A stretch of DNA of 64,000 nt from Rosa chinensis (Eukaryota; Streptophyta; Magnoliopsida; Rosales; Rosaceae). The stretch is from the NCBI RefSeq assembly GCF_002994745.2, contig NC_037090.1, positions 26,339,501 to 26,403,500 of the forward strand. The letters are read 5' to 3'. The translations under genes and the position numbers were made by a program. Below, in pieces: positions 44,741-55,033 of this stretch; the first letter of the stretch is position 1; each line of letters begins with the position of its first letter. The notes beneath the pieces are model-generated. The model had not been told where the DNA came from. It did not search any database and worked only from the letters and a program-made list of their open reading frames with translations.

Positions 44741-45828
44741 ATGAGTAACCTGAACAAGTTGAGCTTCGCTCCACTAGAGACAACAAGCGCAGGATACCAC
44801 AAGTGAGTCCATGATGTGCGCCAGTATCTTAAGGCTGATGGGATCCTGAGTACGATCCAAGAGCCTAGTCAGGACGTGCTTACTCCTCAACAAGCTGCTG
44901 CTTTTGAGGCAAATAGAGCTACGAGAGAGGCGAATGAAGCTAAAGCCATCATTCTCATGACAAGGCACATGAATGACGCACTCCAGAATGAGTACCTCAA
45001 TGAGGAAGACCCAAGAAAACTGTGGGTAGAACTCGAGCAGCGGTTTGGCAACGTCTGTGACTCCCTGCTTCCAGACTTAGAAGTGAGATGGCATAGACTT
45101 CGCTTATGTGATTTCAAGTCTGTACTTGACTACAATTCGGAAGCACTTCGTATCTAGTCTTTGATGGAATTCTGTGGGCAGAAAATCACTGATACGATGT
45201 TGATCGAAAAGACTCTCTCTACCTTCCCTGTCTTTACATTGATGGTAGCCAAGAACTATTGGATTGATGTCAATGCCAGAAGCATCACAAGATTTCATGA
45301 ATTCATTGGTGCCATGAACGTAGCTGAAAAGCACGATAACATACTTGTGAAGAACTATAACTCTAGACCCGTGGCAGCTAAGTCAATTCCGGGGTCTAAT
45401 TATAGTCGCGCCTCTAAGAGAGGTCGCAAGGAGCGAAACTCTAAGGATAAGGATAATTCTCGCCCTAAAGAGGAAGGAAACCGCCAAGATAGGCGTGCAC
45501 GAAACCGTGGTGGTAAACCTATGAAGAGAGAGAGAGAGGCCAAGCCTTCGGTTATAGTGGTGATGCCACCAAGGAAAGAAACTGTCCTCATAAAGCTTCT
45601 AAAGCGCCTTGATCAAGGGAACCTGACCATAGAGACTTGTCTTAGATGTGGACTACCAGGACATTAGGCAAGGGTTTGTAAAGCATCCCAGAATGTTGCA
45701 AACGCATAAAAGATGTATCGTGAAGCAAGGGAGGAAAATTACATGGAACAAGAAGATCAAGATGACGATCTCGATCTAAGGGTGGAAGACTACAAGGATC
45801 AAGACCTAGAAACTGGCGATTTTGATTA
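44741..45828 (+). pseudogene. Copia 2 gag
   Basis: ATG 44741 begins MSNLNKLSFAPLETTSAGYH, with a stop where element 1's text implies Trp (about 44804). The capsid part is KAIILMTRHMNDALQNEYLN, LWVELEQRFGNV and LPDLEVRWHRLRLCDFKSVL, then a stop near 45157. A basic RGRKERNSKDKDNSRP region and zinc knuckle CLRCGLPGH-stop-ARVC near 45645 follow, then the acidic tail ending near 45828. At least four stops. Confidence 0.85.
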
Positions 45829-46187
45829 AGTCTTTTTATTTTCCAAGAGATGTAGGCAATTGCCATATTATTTTTATAGTAGATGCCAATGGTATTAGTC
45901 TTTCTTCAAAGTAGGCGTACTCAATGTAAATGTGATGTCTAGGAAGGTTTTGAGATAAGTGGTACTTAAGCGAGCCTTGCTCCACCGACATCTCTCTACT
46001 CACCTGGTCACATTTGCATTGGAATTACTGAAAGAAGTTAGATGACTCCCATTGTTTTGCATTAGCTAGTTATTGGATTAAATTTTCTTTAGTCAAAGAA
46101 ACAATAATGTAATCCAGTTGGCTTATTAATAAAAGTTGAGTTCTTTTCTTCATGACTCCTTTTTAACAACGATCTTTTCTTTTAGGA
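45829..46187 (+). other. Conserved gag-pol spacer of Copia 2
   Basis: It matches 9958-10318 of element 1 along its length and ends CTTTTCTTTTAG|GAATGG at the pol start. It has no open frame. Its retention in two diverged copies suggests that it matters to the element. Confidence 0.55.
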
Positions 46188-49100
46188 ATGGATTCTAGAG
46201 AACTACAATGTCTTGCGGATAGTGCGACTACGCACACCATGCATTCTACGCCATAGGCAATTATTCTTAGAGATGTTGCCTACACATTCCTCTGTGACTA
46301 CGATGGCTGGGCCATTAGGTTTAGTTCAAGGACATGGAACGATCCAATTCCTATTGCCTAATGGCACCTTGATTAGAGTCGCAGAAGCTCTCTACGCTCC
46401 TAAGAAAAATCAAACCTTATTGAGCTTCAAAGATATTAGAGCCAACGGATTCCATGAGGAAACGCATACTGAGAAAGGAAAAGAGTTCCTTTGCATTACC
46501 TCTAATGATTGCGGACGAAAGCGCATCTTAGAGAAGCTTATGTGTCAATCTAGTGGATTTTATGTCACTACAATTCGACCAATTGAATCCAATAATGTAA
46601 TGAGAGAAGATCTCTTGGATTCCGACACATACTAGCTTTGGCATGATCGACTAGGACATCATGGTCGTGATATGATGCTCCGTATACTAAAGAATTCACA
46701 CGAACATCCATTCTTCAGAGTGAGAAGAAGCAAGAATCAAAAATTGATTCCTGGACTTAGCAAGGCTGCAACAATTGCAGCATCTGCCGCTGCAGCTATC
46801 TTGGGGCCCCAAAGGGCCACCCAAGTCCCTTGTGACAGCGCCATAAATGGCGCTACCCATGGCCATGACACCATGGATATCCCTCCCCATAGTCATGACG
46901 CTATGGATGACTCTCCCCATGGCCAAGGCGCCATCGCTCATTCTGCAAAGCCTGTTCATTCGTGAAATTAGGACCGAGACCGTCCTACGCAAAGGATCCC
47001 AAAATACTCATTCCGTTCTTACAGAGAATCCAATGGGATATCTGTGGACCAATTCAACCATCATGCCGACCTTTTAAATATTTTATGTTATTGGTTGATG
47101 CGTCGACACGCTGGTCAATTGTCGCGCTGTTGTCTACTCGAAATGCTGCTTATGCTAAACTGCTCACCCAGATTATCCGTCTACGGGCTCACTACCCTGA
47201 CCATCCTATTAAGTCAATTCGACTTGATAATGCTGGGGAGTTTACATTGAAAACTTTTGATGACTATTGCATGTCACTGGGGATTGATGTAGAGCATCCA
47301 GTTCCCCATGTTCATACCCAAAATGGTCTCGCAGAAGCTGCTATCAAACGACTATAGATGATAGCACGGACATTGGTTATGCGCACCAATCTCCCTGTTT
47401 CTGCTTGAGGATATGCAATATTGCATGCAGCAACACTAATTCGTCTACGACCCACTACAACCCAATCTTACTATGCGTTACAGTTAGTGATTGGATACGA
47501 GCCTGATATCTCGCACTTACGCATTTTTGGGTGTGCCATTTATGTGCCTATTACGCCGCCACAGCGTACTAAGATGGGTCCACAACGACAAATAGGCATC
47601 TATGTTGGCTATAAATCTCCAACTATCGTCCGCTATCTTGAACTCTTGACAGCAATCTCTTTACTGCTAGATTTGTGGATTGTCACTTTGATGAGACAGT
47701 CTTACCATCATTAGGAGGAGATAAGAACACAGATGTTCAACAGGAATGACAGGAATTGTCGTGGTCTGTCCCCACTATGTCTCATCTCAATCCCCGTACC
47801 GCACAGTATGAACTTGAAGTGCAAAGAATAATCGAGCTCCAGAACATATCAGACACCCTGCCTGATGCGTTTTCTGATGTTGCCAAAGTGACGAGATCAC
47901 ACATACCAGCTGCAAACGTGCCTGCAAGGATCAATGTCCCGAATACTGGACATAACGCCACTCCTGTGACACCAAGAGATGGCGCCATAGCCCAGAATGG
48001 CAATGATGTGACGTCTATGTCCGCAGGTCCTGCAAGGAAGTGCGGTAGACCGATTGGTTCAAAAGATACTCGCCCTAGAAAGAGAGCGAATAAGGCACAA
48101 ACAAATTCTTTGATCATCGATACTTAAAATCTGTCCCATGAGAATGTTCTGGATTATGGTTATGTCCAAGAGACATCATTGGGGGACGCCTCAATGTCAG
48201 AACCTATCCCTAAGAACGTAGAGATCTCTGTAAATTACATTAGTGTACATGGGACGTGGGAAAGAAGCTCCATCATCATTGATGATGTATTCACGTATTC
48301 AGTGGCGCGTGAGATTATTGAGACTGATGACATCAAACCACGCTCCATTGATGAATGACAACGTAGAGCTGATTGGCCAAAATGGAAAGATTCGATCCAA
48401 GCAGAACTTGATTCTCTAGCGAAAAGAAAGGTATTTGGGAAAGTTGTACCAATACCGCCCAACACCAAACCAATTGGTCACAAATGGGTATTCGTTAGAA
48501 AGCGTAATGAGAGAAATGAGATTGTAAGATATGAAGCTCGCCTTATGGCGCAAAACTTCTCAGAACGCCCTGGAATTGACTACGAGGAGACCTATTCTCC
48601 CGTAATGGACTTCATAACATTCCGCTACCTTGTCAGTTTGGTAGTTTCCTAAAAACTGAACATCCAGCTTATGGATGTGGTTACTGCATATCTATATGGG
48701 GATCTAGATACATAAATATACATGAAGGTTCCAGACGGACTTCAGTTACCCAAATCAAGTGGCTCTAAACCACGGAGTGCGTTTATTATAAGGTTGAAAC
48801 GCTCACTATATGGATTGGAACAATCTAGATGGATGTGGTATAACCGTCTAAGTGACTACTTGATTGGGAAGGGATATGTCAACAATGAACTATGCCCATG
48901 TGTGTTCATAAAAAGGACAAGTTCCAGATTTGCAATAGTAGCAGTTTATGTCGATGACATGAACATAATTGGCACCCTTAAGGAGTTAGGGGAAACCATT
49001 GAACACTTGAAATCCGAGTTTGAGATGAAAGATCTTTGGAAAAAACGGTTTTGCCTCGGTTTGGAACTTGAGCACTGTAGAGATGGTATCTTAATTCATC

Positions 49101-50030
49101 AATCAGCTTATACCCAAAAGTTGCTTAGGCCTTTCAACACTGACAAGATTAAGCCTTCAAGCACCCCAATGGTCGTCCATAGTCTTTATCCAAAGAATGA
49201 TCCATTTTGTCCAAAAGACGACGATGAAGAAGTGCTAGAGGCAGAAGTGCCCTACCTAAGTGCAATAGGCACATTATTGTACTTAGCACAATGCACAAGA
49301 CCGGACATCTCATTCGCTGTGAACTTGCTAGCTAGATATAGCTTTGCGCCAACACAACGCCATTGGACTAGTATTAAAGATATCTTTTGATACCTAAGTG
49401 GTACGATTGATATGGATTTGTTCTATCCCTACAGAGAAAAGATGGATTCGGACCCATCAAGTACTAGGGACGCCACACATGGTGGACTGCGTTCCCTCTC
49501 CCCATTCCAAAACTATATAAATGTTTTGGAAGGTTTTGCGGATGCTGGGTATCTTTCTGACCCACACAAAGATCGCTCCCAAACTGATTATGTTTTCACC
49601 ATGGGAAAGACCACGATATCTTGGAGGTCTACAAAGCAAACCTTAGTCGCTACCTCTTCGAATCATGCAGAGATTATTGCTCTTCATGAAGCAGTTCTTG
49701 AATGTATATGGCTTCGATCCATAGTTACGCATGTTCGAAGCAATTGTGGTCTGAAGTCTACCACAGATGAGCCAACGAGCATTTATGAAGATAATGTTGC
49801 TTGCATTGAACAAATGAAGCAAGGCTACATCAAAGGCGACAACACCAAGCATATATCACCCAAATTCTTCTACAATCAGCAATAACAGAAGCTCCTCAAG
49901 ATCAAAGTGAACCAGGTTTGATCTGAGGACAATGTGGCAGACTTGTTTACCAAGTCATTGCCCAAATCCACGTTTGAGAAACATGTGGCAAGGATTGGCT
50001 TGCGGAAATTATCTGAACTCCCATTATCGT
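46188..50030 (+). pseudogene. Copia 2 pol (PR-INT-RT-RNase H)
   Basis: ATG 46188. Protease motif LADSATTHT (about 46215); pre-integrase LWHDRLGHHGRDMM with a stop just before it (46634); Ala- and His-rich linker (46770-46940); integrase WDICGPIQPS, RLDNAGEFTLKTFDDYC, HTQNGLAEAAIK; RT with SLYGLEQSRWMWYNRL and YVDDM (about 48947); RNase H with YEDNVAC, KHISPKFF and NVADLFTKSL, ending near 50030. Stops at 47357, 47409, about 48127, 49388, 49883 and 49918 and a few frameshifts disable it. In integrase it keeps the residues deleted in element 1. Confidence 0.88.
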
Positions 50031-50217
50031 AGTCATCAGGGTGAGGCACAGACATCAGGGGGAGATGTCTACATGTTCGTTTCAAAGCGTGAAGGGTGTG
50101 TTGTGCTCTTTTTTCCCTTCGACCGAGGTTATTTTTGTCTCACTGGGTTTTTTTACTCGGCAAGGTTTTTAGCGAGGCAACGAGAGAAGCACCGCGTTTG
50201 GGCAACAAAAAGGGGAG

Positions 50218-50422
50218 AGTTCAAGTAAATCTCTAATTTGTGTTTGGCCCAAACTTTAGGTTACTTGATCTAGTGGTAATAGGGTTTAATTAGAAGAATC
50301 TAGAGATTCTCTTTCCTTGTATGATTCAGACTCTATACATTGTAATCCTCTATATAAAGACGCCCCTATTATCAATGAGAACACACAGCAATTTTCTTCT
50401 CAATTTCTGATTCCCTAAAATA
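50218..50422 (+). repeat. Right LTR of Copia 2
   Basis: (A)GTTCAAGTAAATC to CCCTAAAATA. About eleven differences from the left LTR over 204 bases, including both terminal dinucleotides. Confidence 0.9.
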
Positions 50423-50504
50423 CCAAAAACATTATTACATTAAAAGTGCTTACCTTTCCCAAAATTAAACTCAAATGAAATCTTAATTCTGTAACATGAT
50501 TTCC

Positions 50505-50556
50505 AAACAAAGTAGGCCTACACCGCCCAAAAAAAAAAAAAAAACAAAGTAGGCCT
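50505..50556 (+). mobile_element. Very short retroposed poly(A) tail with 15-bp target duplication
   Basis: AAACAAAGTAGGCCT stands at 50505-50519 and again at 50542-50556. Between them is only ACACCGCCC plus an A-run (50520-50541). This looks like an extremely 5'-truncated LINE or SINE insertion of about 22 bases. It disrupts FRO exon 1 between ARPT and the FG that follows. Confidence 0.65.
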
Positions 50557-50739
50557 TGCTAAATCTTCAGCTGCTTTCCATTTTCTTGTCCAAAGTTGAG
50601 CTGGCTTCAGAAGCCAAATAGAAACCCAAGCAGCAAATATCAAAGCCAAGAGGACTTTAACAACAGCCAAAAGAGTGCTTACGTGTTCGGGGTCAAGGAG
50701 ATACCCAAGCACCAACTGACGTACTTTTGATTGACAAAG

Positions 50740-51010
50740 AGCCAGTGATTTTGAAAAAGCTTAAATCCACTAAGATTTCAATAAAATTGGGACGAGGCGA
50801 TACTGGGGTCGGAGACGTTGAAGCGGAGCTAGGAGAGGTCGAGGGAGGAAACAGCGGAGGCCACGCGCTCCGATGTCGACGGGTTGGGGTAGGTTGCGGT
50901 AGTGGAGGCGGAGTAGGTTGCTCTGATGAAGGTGGAGGCGGTGTCCGGCAAGGCGATTGCTGTGAGGAGGGTGAGAAGAGAGACGACGGAGAGAGAGTTT
51001 GTAATTTTTA
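50740..51010 (-). other. Second GC-rich piece in capture element 2
   Basis: GC-rich against its surroundings. The minus strand can be read LLTLLTAIALPDTAST, then FIRATYSASTTATYPN, directly upstream of the FRO fragment. It may be another captured exon or a 5' leader. Not identified. Confidence 0.3.
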
Positions 51011-51132
51011 GTTTCTAAAAATGTCTTTTTACATTTAAATGGGGTAAATGGATACAAAAATCTCTTGGTGGAGTAATTGGGTTCATGTTAGGCTATATTT
51101 GGACATTTGGTCAAGATCCCTTTTTCTTATTG

Positions 51133-51434
51133 TATGTCACTGTTACTCAAGGGCATTGATGTTCTTGTGATTCATATATATACAGTGTCCCTGTGATTCG
51201 CACATATGCAGTGCCACATATGTCATTTGTATTTGTGCATGATACCGCATGATAATCATTGATCAATTTAATATATATCATTGTTACTCCAATAAACTAA
51301 TATCGATTAGTGAGCGATAAAAAAACCAGAGTCACTTCTTATTAACAAAAAATCAATTAAAAGTCAGCTAATAGGCAAGAAATTGTGATATTTAAATATT
51401 TCGTCATTTAGAAATGGAGAAAATAAATAAGTGG
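51133..51434 (+). repeat. 310-bp direct repeat, right copy
   Basis: Partner of 42375-42691, directly outside the right arm of capture element 2. Confidence 0.75.
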
Positions 51435-52079
51435 TTTGCATGTTTTCTTGAAGTCGGCCATACTATAGATGCAGCTCGATTGTCTGTTTTGCCAAAAGAG
51501 TTAATTCTTGGGGATATATCCTAAAATTCTTTAATTTATTGGAGATATATCACAAATATCATAGACCAAAAATTATTTTACACAGATATTTCTTCACTTT
51601 ATTGGAGATATACAGATATTTATTTACAGATAAAGTGTAAAATTATTTTTTACAAATATTTTTTCACTTTATTGGGCATATATCCTAAAATTCTTCATTT
51701 TATCGGAGATATATCACAAATATCGTAGACCAGCGAGCGACTTTCAACCATCTAGAGTATTTTTTTTGTTTTTATAAACCTATTATAACTTGTGGTGTAT
51801 AGGTTGAAGACAAAATAAAATAAAATAAAAAAATAAAACCTACAAAACAGAAAGAAAAAAAAATATTTATTTTTTTAATTTTTTTTATGTTGAAATGACT
51901 ATTTTAGCCCTCAAAAGTCAAATTTAATGTCCAATTTGGACGGAATAGTAGAAATTGGACACGGCTGATTGAAATTGGAAAGTTTAGGGGGTAAAAAATC
52001 AAAATTGAAAGTAAAATGGGTGAAATAATGACACCCCCAAACCTCAGGGGGGTAAATTGAAATTAATCCTAAAAAATAC
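51435..52079. other. AT-rich spacer with a 150-bp tandem duplication
   Basis: ATATATCCTAAAATTCTT then GGAGATATATCACAAATATC occurs at about 51516 and 51671, so 51516-51735 is a tandem duplication. The 51900-52075 part (GGGGGGTAAATTGAAATTAA) resembles a transposon end but has no partner here. No gene. Confidence 0.5.
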
Positions 52080-54633
52080 TCAGTCCTAAAAGTATCTTCA
52101 ACAGATAATGTTGGTTCATCATTTGCATTTCTCATCAAATTGTTTTTTTCTACAAGTCCTACGTTTTTCACAGAATATAGGTTCTATTTCCATTTCAAGT
52201 GCAATCTCTCTAGCTGAAATCATAGCAGATGTAAATCCATATTCTCTATACTTTATAAAAAAAGAAACCAAGCCTTCTAACAATTTAATAGCATCACCAA
52301 TATCCATGTCTTTAGATTGTAGCTTTTTGCTAACCAAGTCAACATCATATAGCATATCATACCAAATAATCATGCCTAATAAAAATTCAAAGTTTGCAAA
52401 AGCATAGTCTGCTAACATTTCAGCTTCACATTTTAGTGCACCATCTAAGTCATCTACATTTGCTAATTGTTGTAAAGCAGCTCTAATTTGTGGAGCTTGA
52501 TATCTAATAGCCTTGACACTTTCTACCCGACTTTCCCACCGTGTTGTAGCCAATGCTTTGATTGTTAAATCACTTACATTATCTTCTAAAATTTTCCACC
52601 TCTTTGTTGAATAAGAAAATAATAAATATATTTTCTGTACAATTCCAAAAAAAGTTTTAGCTTTAGGACAAGAGTTAGCCATGTCAGAAAGCACAAGGTT
52701 CAGATTATGAGAGCCACATCGTGTGTAGAATGCTCTTGGATTAATTTCTAATAACCTTTTCTGGACACCTTGATGTTTTCCCTTCATGTTAGAACCATTA
52801 TCATACCCTGCCCTCTAGCATCATTAATATCAAGTTCTAGTTTGGCTATAACACTTATAAGTTCATCAAAAAGTCTTTTTCCAGTGGTGTCATCTACTCT
52901 TAAAAACTCTAAGAAATATTCTTCTAATTTTGCTGGGGTTTTTGATATATTCACACATCTCAAAATCAAAGTCATTTGTTCTCTTTTACTAATGTCAGGA
53001 GCACAATCAAGAATGATAGAAAAATACTTTGCCTCTTTTACTATTCTTAGGATTTCAGTTTTAATTTCAGAAGCTAAGAGATCTATCAATTCATTTTGTA
53101 TTTTAGGTCCAAGATAATGACTATGAATTTCATCATCTTTTATACGCCGAAGATGTTCTTTCATTATTGGATCAAACTCTCCAATTGTCTCAATAAAACT
53201 CATAAAAATTCCATTGTTGTCCTCACCTATCTTCTCATTTGTTCCCCTAAATGCCAAATTGTTTTTAGAAAGACCTTTAACAACAGCAATAATTCTTTTC
53301 AATACTTTTCTCCAATGAACTTTTTCTTTGTTAACTTGTTGTTGTAGAGCTCTATCAATCGTCTTATTTTTTAAGAGTCTCTCTTCTAACACAAACCACC
53401 TACACATATTAGTGACATGTTGAATACTTCTTTCATGACCTTTAAGCCTGTCACTAAGATTTTGCCAATCTCTAAATCCTTCATTAGCTAACTGACTTCT
53501 ACTATTCTTTGCATTAAATAACTTGCAACAAAAAAAGAATACTCTATCTAGATCTTTTGAATAGACTAGCCATTTTCTTTCACGAATTTCACCATTTGAT
53601 GATCTGCAAGTATTGTGTTTTGAAGCAAAATGTCTAGACTTTTCATCTTTGGGAAAGTCTAAGTCCTTGTGCCTAACAGGACCTTTTTCTACTAATAAAT
53701 TTCTTAAGTTTGCATCAATGTTTTTCCATTGGCTGGGATCAAAAATATTTGTGTTAACATCATTGAATTGTGGCACCCTTTCTACTAGATTTGGTTCAAC
53801 ACCCTCTGCCAGATTTTCTTCCACACTTGGTTCAACACTCTCTGCTAGATTTTCCACTACATTTGGTTCAACACTCTCTGCTAGATTTTCTACCACAGTT
53901 GGTTCAACACACTCTGCTACATTTACATTTTCAACTACATCTTCTTCTACAATTGGCACTGAATTCTCTATTAGACTTGCTACTGTCTCTTCTGCTGATC
54001 CTGTAGCTTTTTCTTTGACAGTAACATACTTATCTAGTGCTCCTTTTTGGGATTGAATTAGCTTTTCTATCCTTCTCTTTTTCTTAAGTTTATCAAATCC
54101 ACATTCAAACTTCCTAGTAGACATATTCAGTACTAAAACAATTAAACAAATCAAACAGCTATTCAACTATTCAAGGCTTCCAATAAAAAAATAAACGAAC
54201 AGGTATTTCATATTCCAACCAAAACAAGCAAATTCAAACCAAAAACAAAGAGAACAATTCAACATTTCCAAAAAGATAAAGAACAAATAGAACTTGGTTT
54301 TATTAACCACAAACTTTGTGACTTGAGGCCTCGACAACTTGTTAGAATTTTATCACCTTTCTGATTACAAAATTAGAACAGAGAATGGAATTCAGAAATT
54401 GAGGAAGAGAAATATTGCTTTTGTGCATCTATGAGGGTTTGTCAATGGTTTAAATAGACATAAAAGGAAGAAATATTACCATTTGTCTTTGAAAGAAGCA
54501 GAAGGGAATCAGAAATTTCTGAATCAACAGCCAACGTTCCATCTTTGCCCAAATGAGGATTTTGAGATGAGGCCTTCCCCAAACTGAGGCCCAAGGCCAC
54601 TGCCTTGTCTGCCTTGGTCATGGGCCGGCCCTG
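52080..54633 (-). mobile_element. hAT element with DUF4371/TTF transposase, 3' truncated
   Basis: Minus orientation. The 5' terminus CAGGGCCGGCCCATGACC is at 54633 (plus GGGCCGGCCCTG), the partner of the 4670 element's end. Coding runs leftwards and breaks off after FRTEYFL at about 52085, so the dimerisation domain and 3' terminal repeat are gone. It and the 4670 element show complementary losses in one family. Confidence 0.8.
52085..54124 (-). pseudogene. hAT transposase: TTF zinc finger, DUF4371, partial catalytic core
   Basis: The likely start is ATG 54124 (MSTRKFECGFDKLKKKRR), then LIQSQKGALDKYV. An acidic stretch follows with a 13-residue unit (VVENLAESVEPN-like) repeated four times. 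The TTF-type zinc finger is RHFASKHNTCRSSNGEIRE to FFCCKLFNAKN and GFRDWQNLSDRLKGHE. The DUF4371 region has GLSKNNLAFRGTNEKI and ILDCAPDISKREQM. A one-base frameshift near 52808 splits GQG from YDNGSNMKGKHQGVQ. FYTRCGSHNLNLVLSD and TTRWESRVESVKAI follow, then a second shift near 52130 before DEPTLSVEDTFRTEYFL, where it ends. Not functional. Confidence 0.85.
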
Positions 54634-55033
54634 GGTTTAGGCATTTCACCTATATGCTTTTCAATCACACACCAGTATCAAAAATTTTCAAAAGAATCAT
54701 GCTATTTCAACCATTGCAATCCAAAACAACAAAGCCTTTAAAACTGAATTGATTTGAGAAGCAAACCCCCAAAACCATTTTGCTCAATGTGATAGAACTC
54801 AAGAAGAATGCGGTCGGCAAAATCAGTTTAAAATTCATGTGAATTGTTTCAGTAAGAAAATGGGTTTTGGGCCCTAGAACCCGTATACGATGTTTGAACC
54901 AAAAAACTGAAGCAGGCCTTACTTCCTTGGCCTGGAATAATTTTTTTTTAATTTTTTTATTGAAAAAACCCAAAATCTTAAGTACAAACACGTAATACGA
55001 TCTAAACATTTTGTGGCATGCTCTGATACTAAT
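54634..55033 (-). other. Possible LTR-element leader with primer-binding-like site
   Basis: Plus GCTCTGATACTA at 55020-55031 reads TAGTATCAGAGC on the minus strand, one base off the Copia primer-binding site, two bases from a TG at 55034 that could start an LTR going right. No second LTR was found, so this may be a decayed minus-strand element. Confidence 0.35.

Larger units (their letters stand above)
43489..50422 (+). mobile_element. Copia LTR retrotransposon 2, complete but inactive, TSD CCAAA
   Basis: A full Ty1/Copia element of 6.9 kb. LTRs of about 204 bases (43489-43692 and 50218-50422) are about 95% identical by eye. CCAAA flanks both ends (43484-43488 and 50423-50427). The primer-binding region CGTTATCAGCATGAAGC follows the left LTR; the purine tract AAAAAGGGGAGA precedes the right one. 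Same family as element 1 but less decayed. Stops in gag and pol show that it is dead. It lies in intron 1 of the FRO fragment. Confidence 0.92.
43140..50715 (-). pseudogene. Ferric-chelate reductase (FRO) fragment split by Copia 2
   Basis: FRO proteins are plasma-membrane or organelle ferric reductases with FAD/NADPH domains. Only the N-terminal membrane part is here. Exon 1 (50715 to 50454): VVKVLLALIFAAWVSIWLLK then PAQLWTRKWKAAEDLARPTL and FG, broken by a 37-base insertion at 50505-50541. Intron 1 has donor AAAG|GTAAGC at 50454/50453 and acceptor TTTTTTGCAG|GTC at 43464/43463; inside it lies Copia 2. Exon 2: YLNLKPREPIRR (about 43450-43416). Next exon: GYDRKGRRVIAGFSNPLVVN, then SLLGILSSIEIVAVFLIMLF, LAWTFYVQISSDFKK and LKLNV, with a GTGAGT donor near 43148. 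Frame breaks, and loss of the heme-binding and FAD domains, make it a pseudogene. Confidence 0.75.
42692..51125 (-). mobile_element. Putative gene-capture DNA element 2 carrying FRO, split by Copia 2
   Basis: The left arm (42730-43070) has TTTGCCGGAAATC and CCCAATAAACTTTTATT-type repeats. The right arm ends with GGGGTAAATGGATACAAAAA and ACATTTGGTCAAGATCCC. Both arms match element 1 at 25300-26895. Between them is a multi-exon FRO fragment and a second GC-rich piece (50760-51000). Without Copia 2 it is about 1.5 kb. The left end is not cleanly defined and no transposase is present. Confidence 0.5.

Noticed and set aside
42375..51434. Direct 310-base repeats as LTRs of a retrotransposon
   Set aside because: No primer-binding site or polypurine tract lies next to them, and the interior is a FRO fragment plus a separate complete Copia element.
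53613..54056. 147-codon plus-strand Ser/Thr-rich frame
   Set aside because: Antisense shadow of the acidic repeat and TTF region of the hAT transposase.
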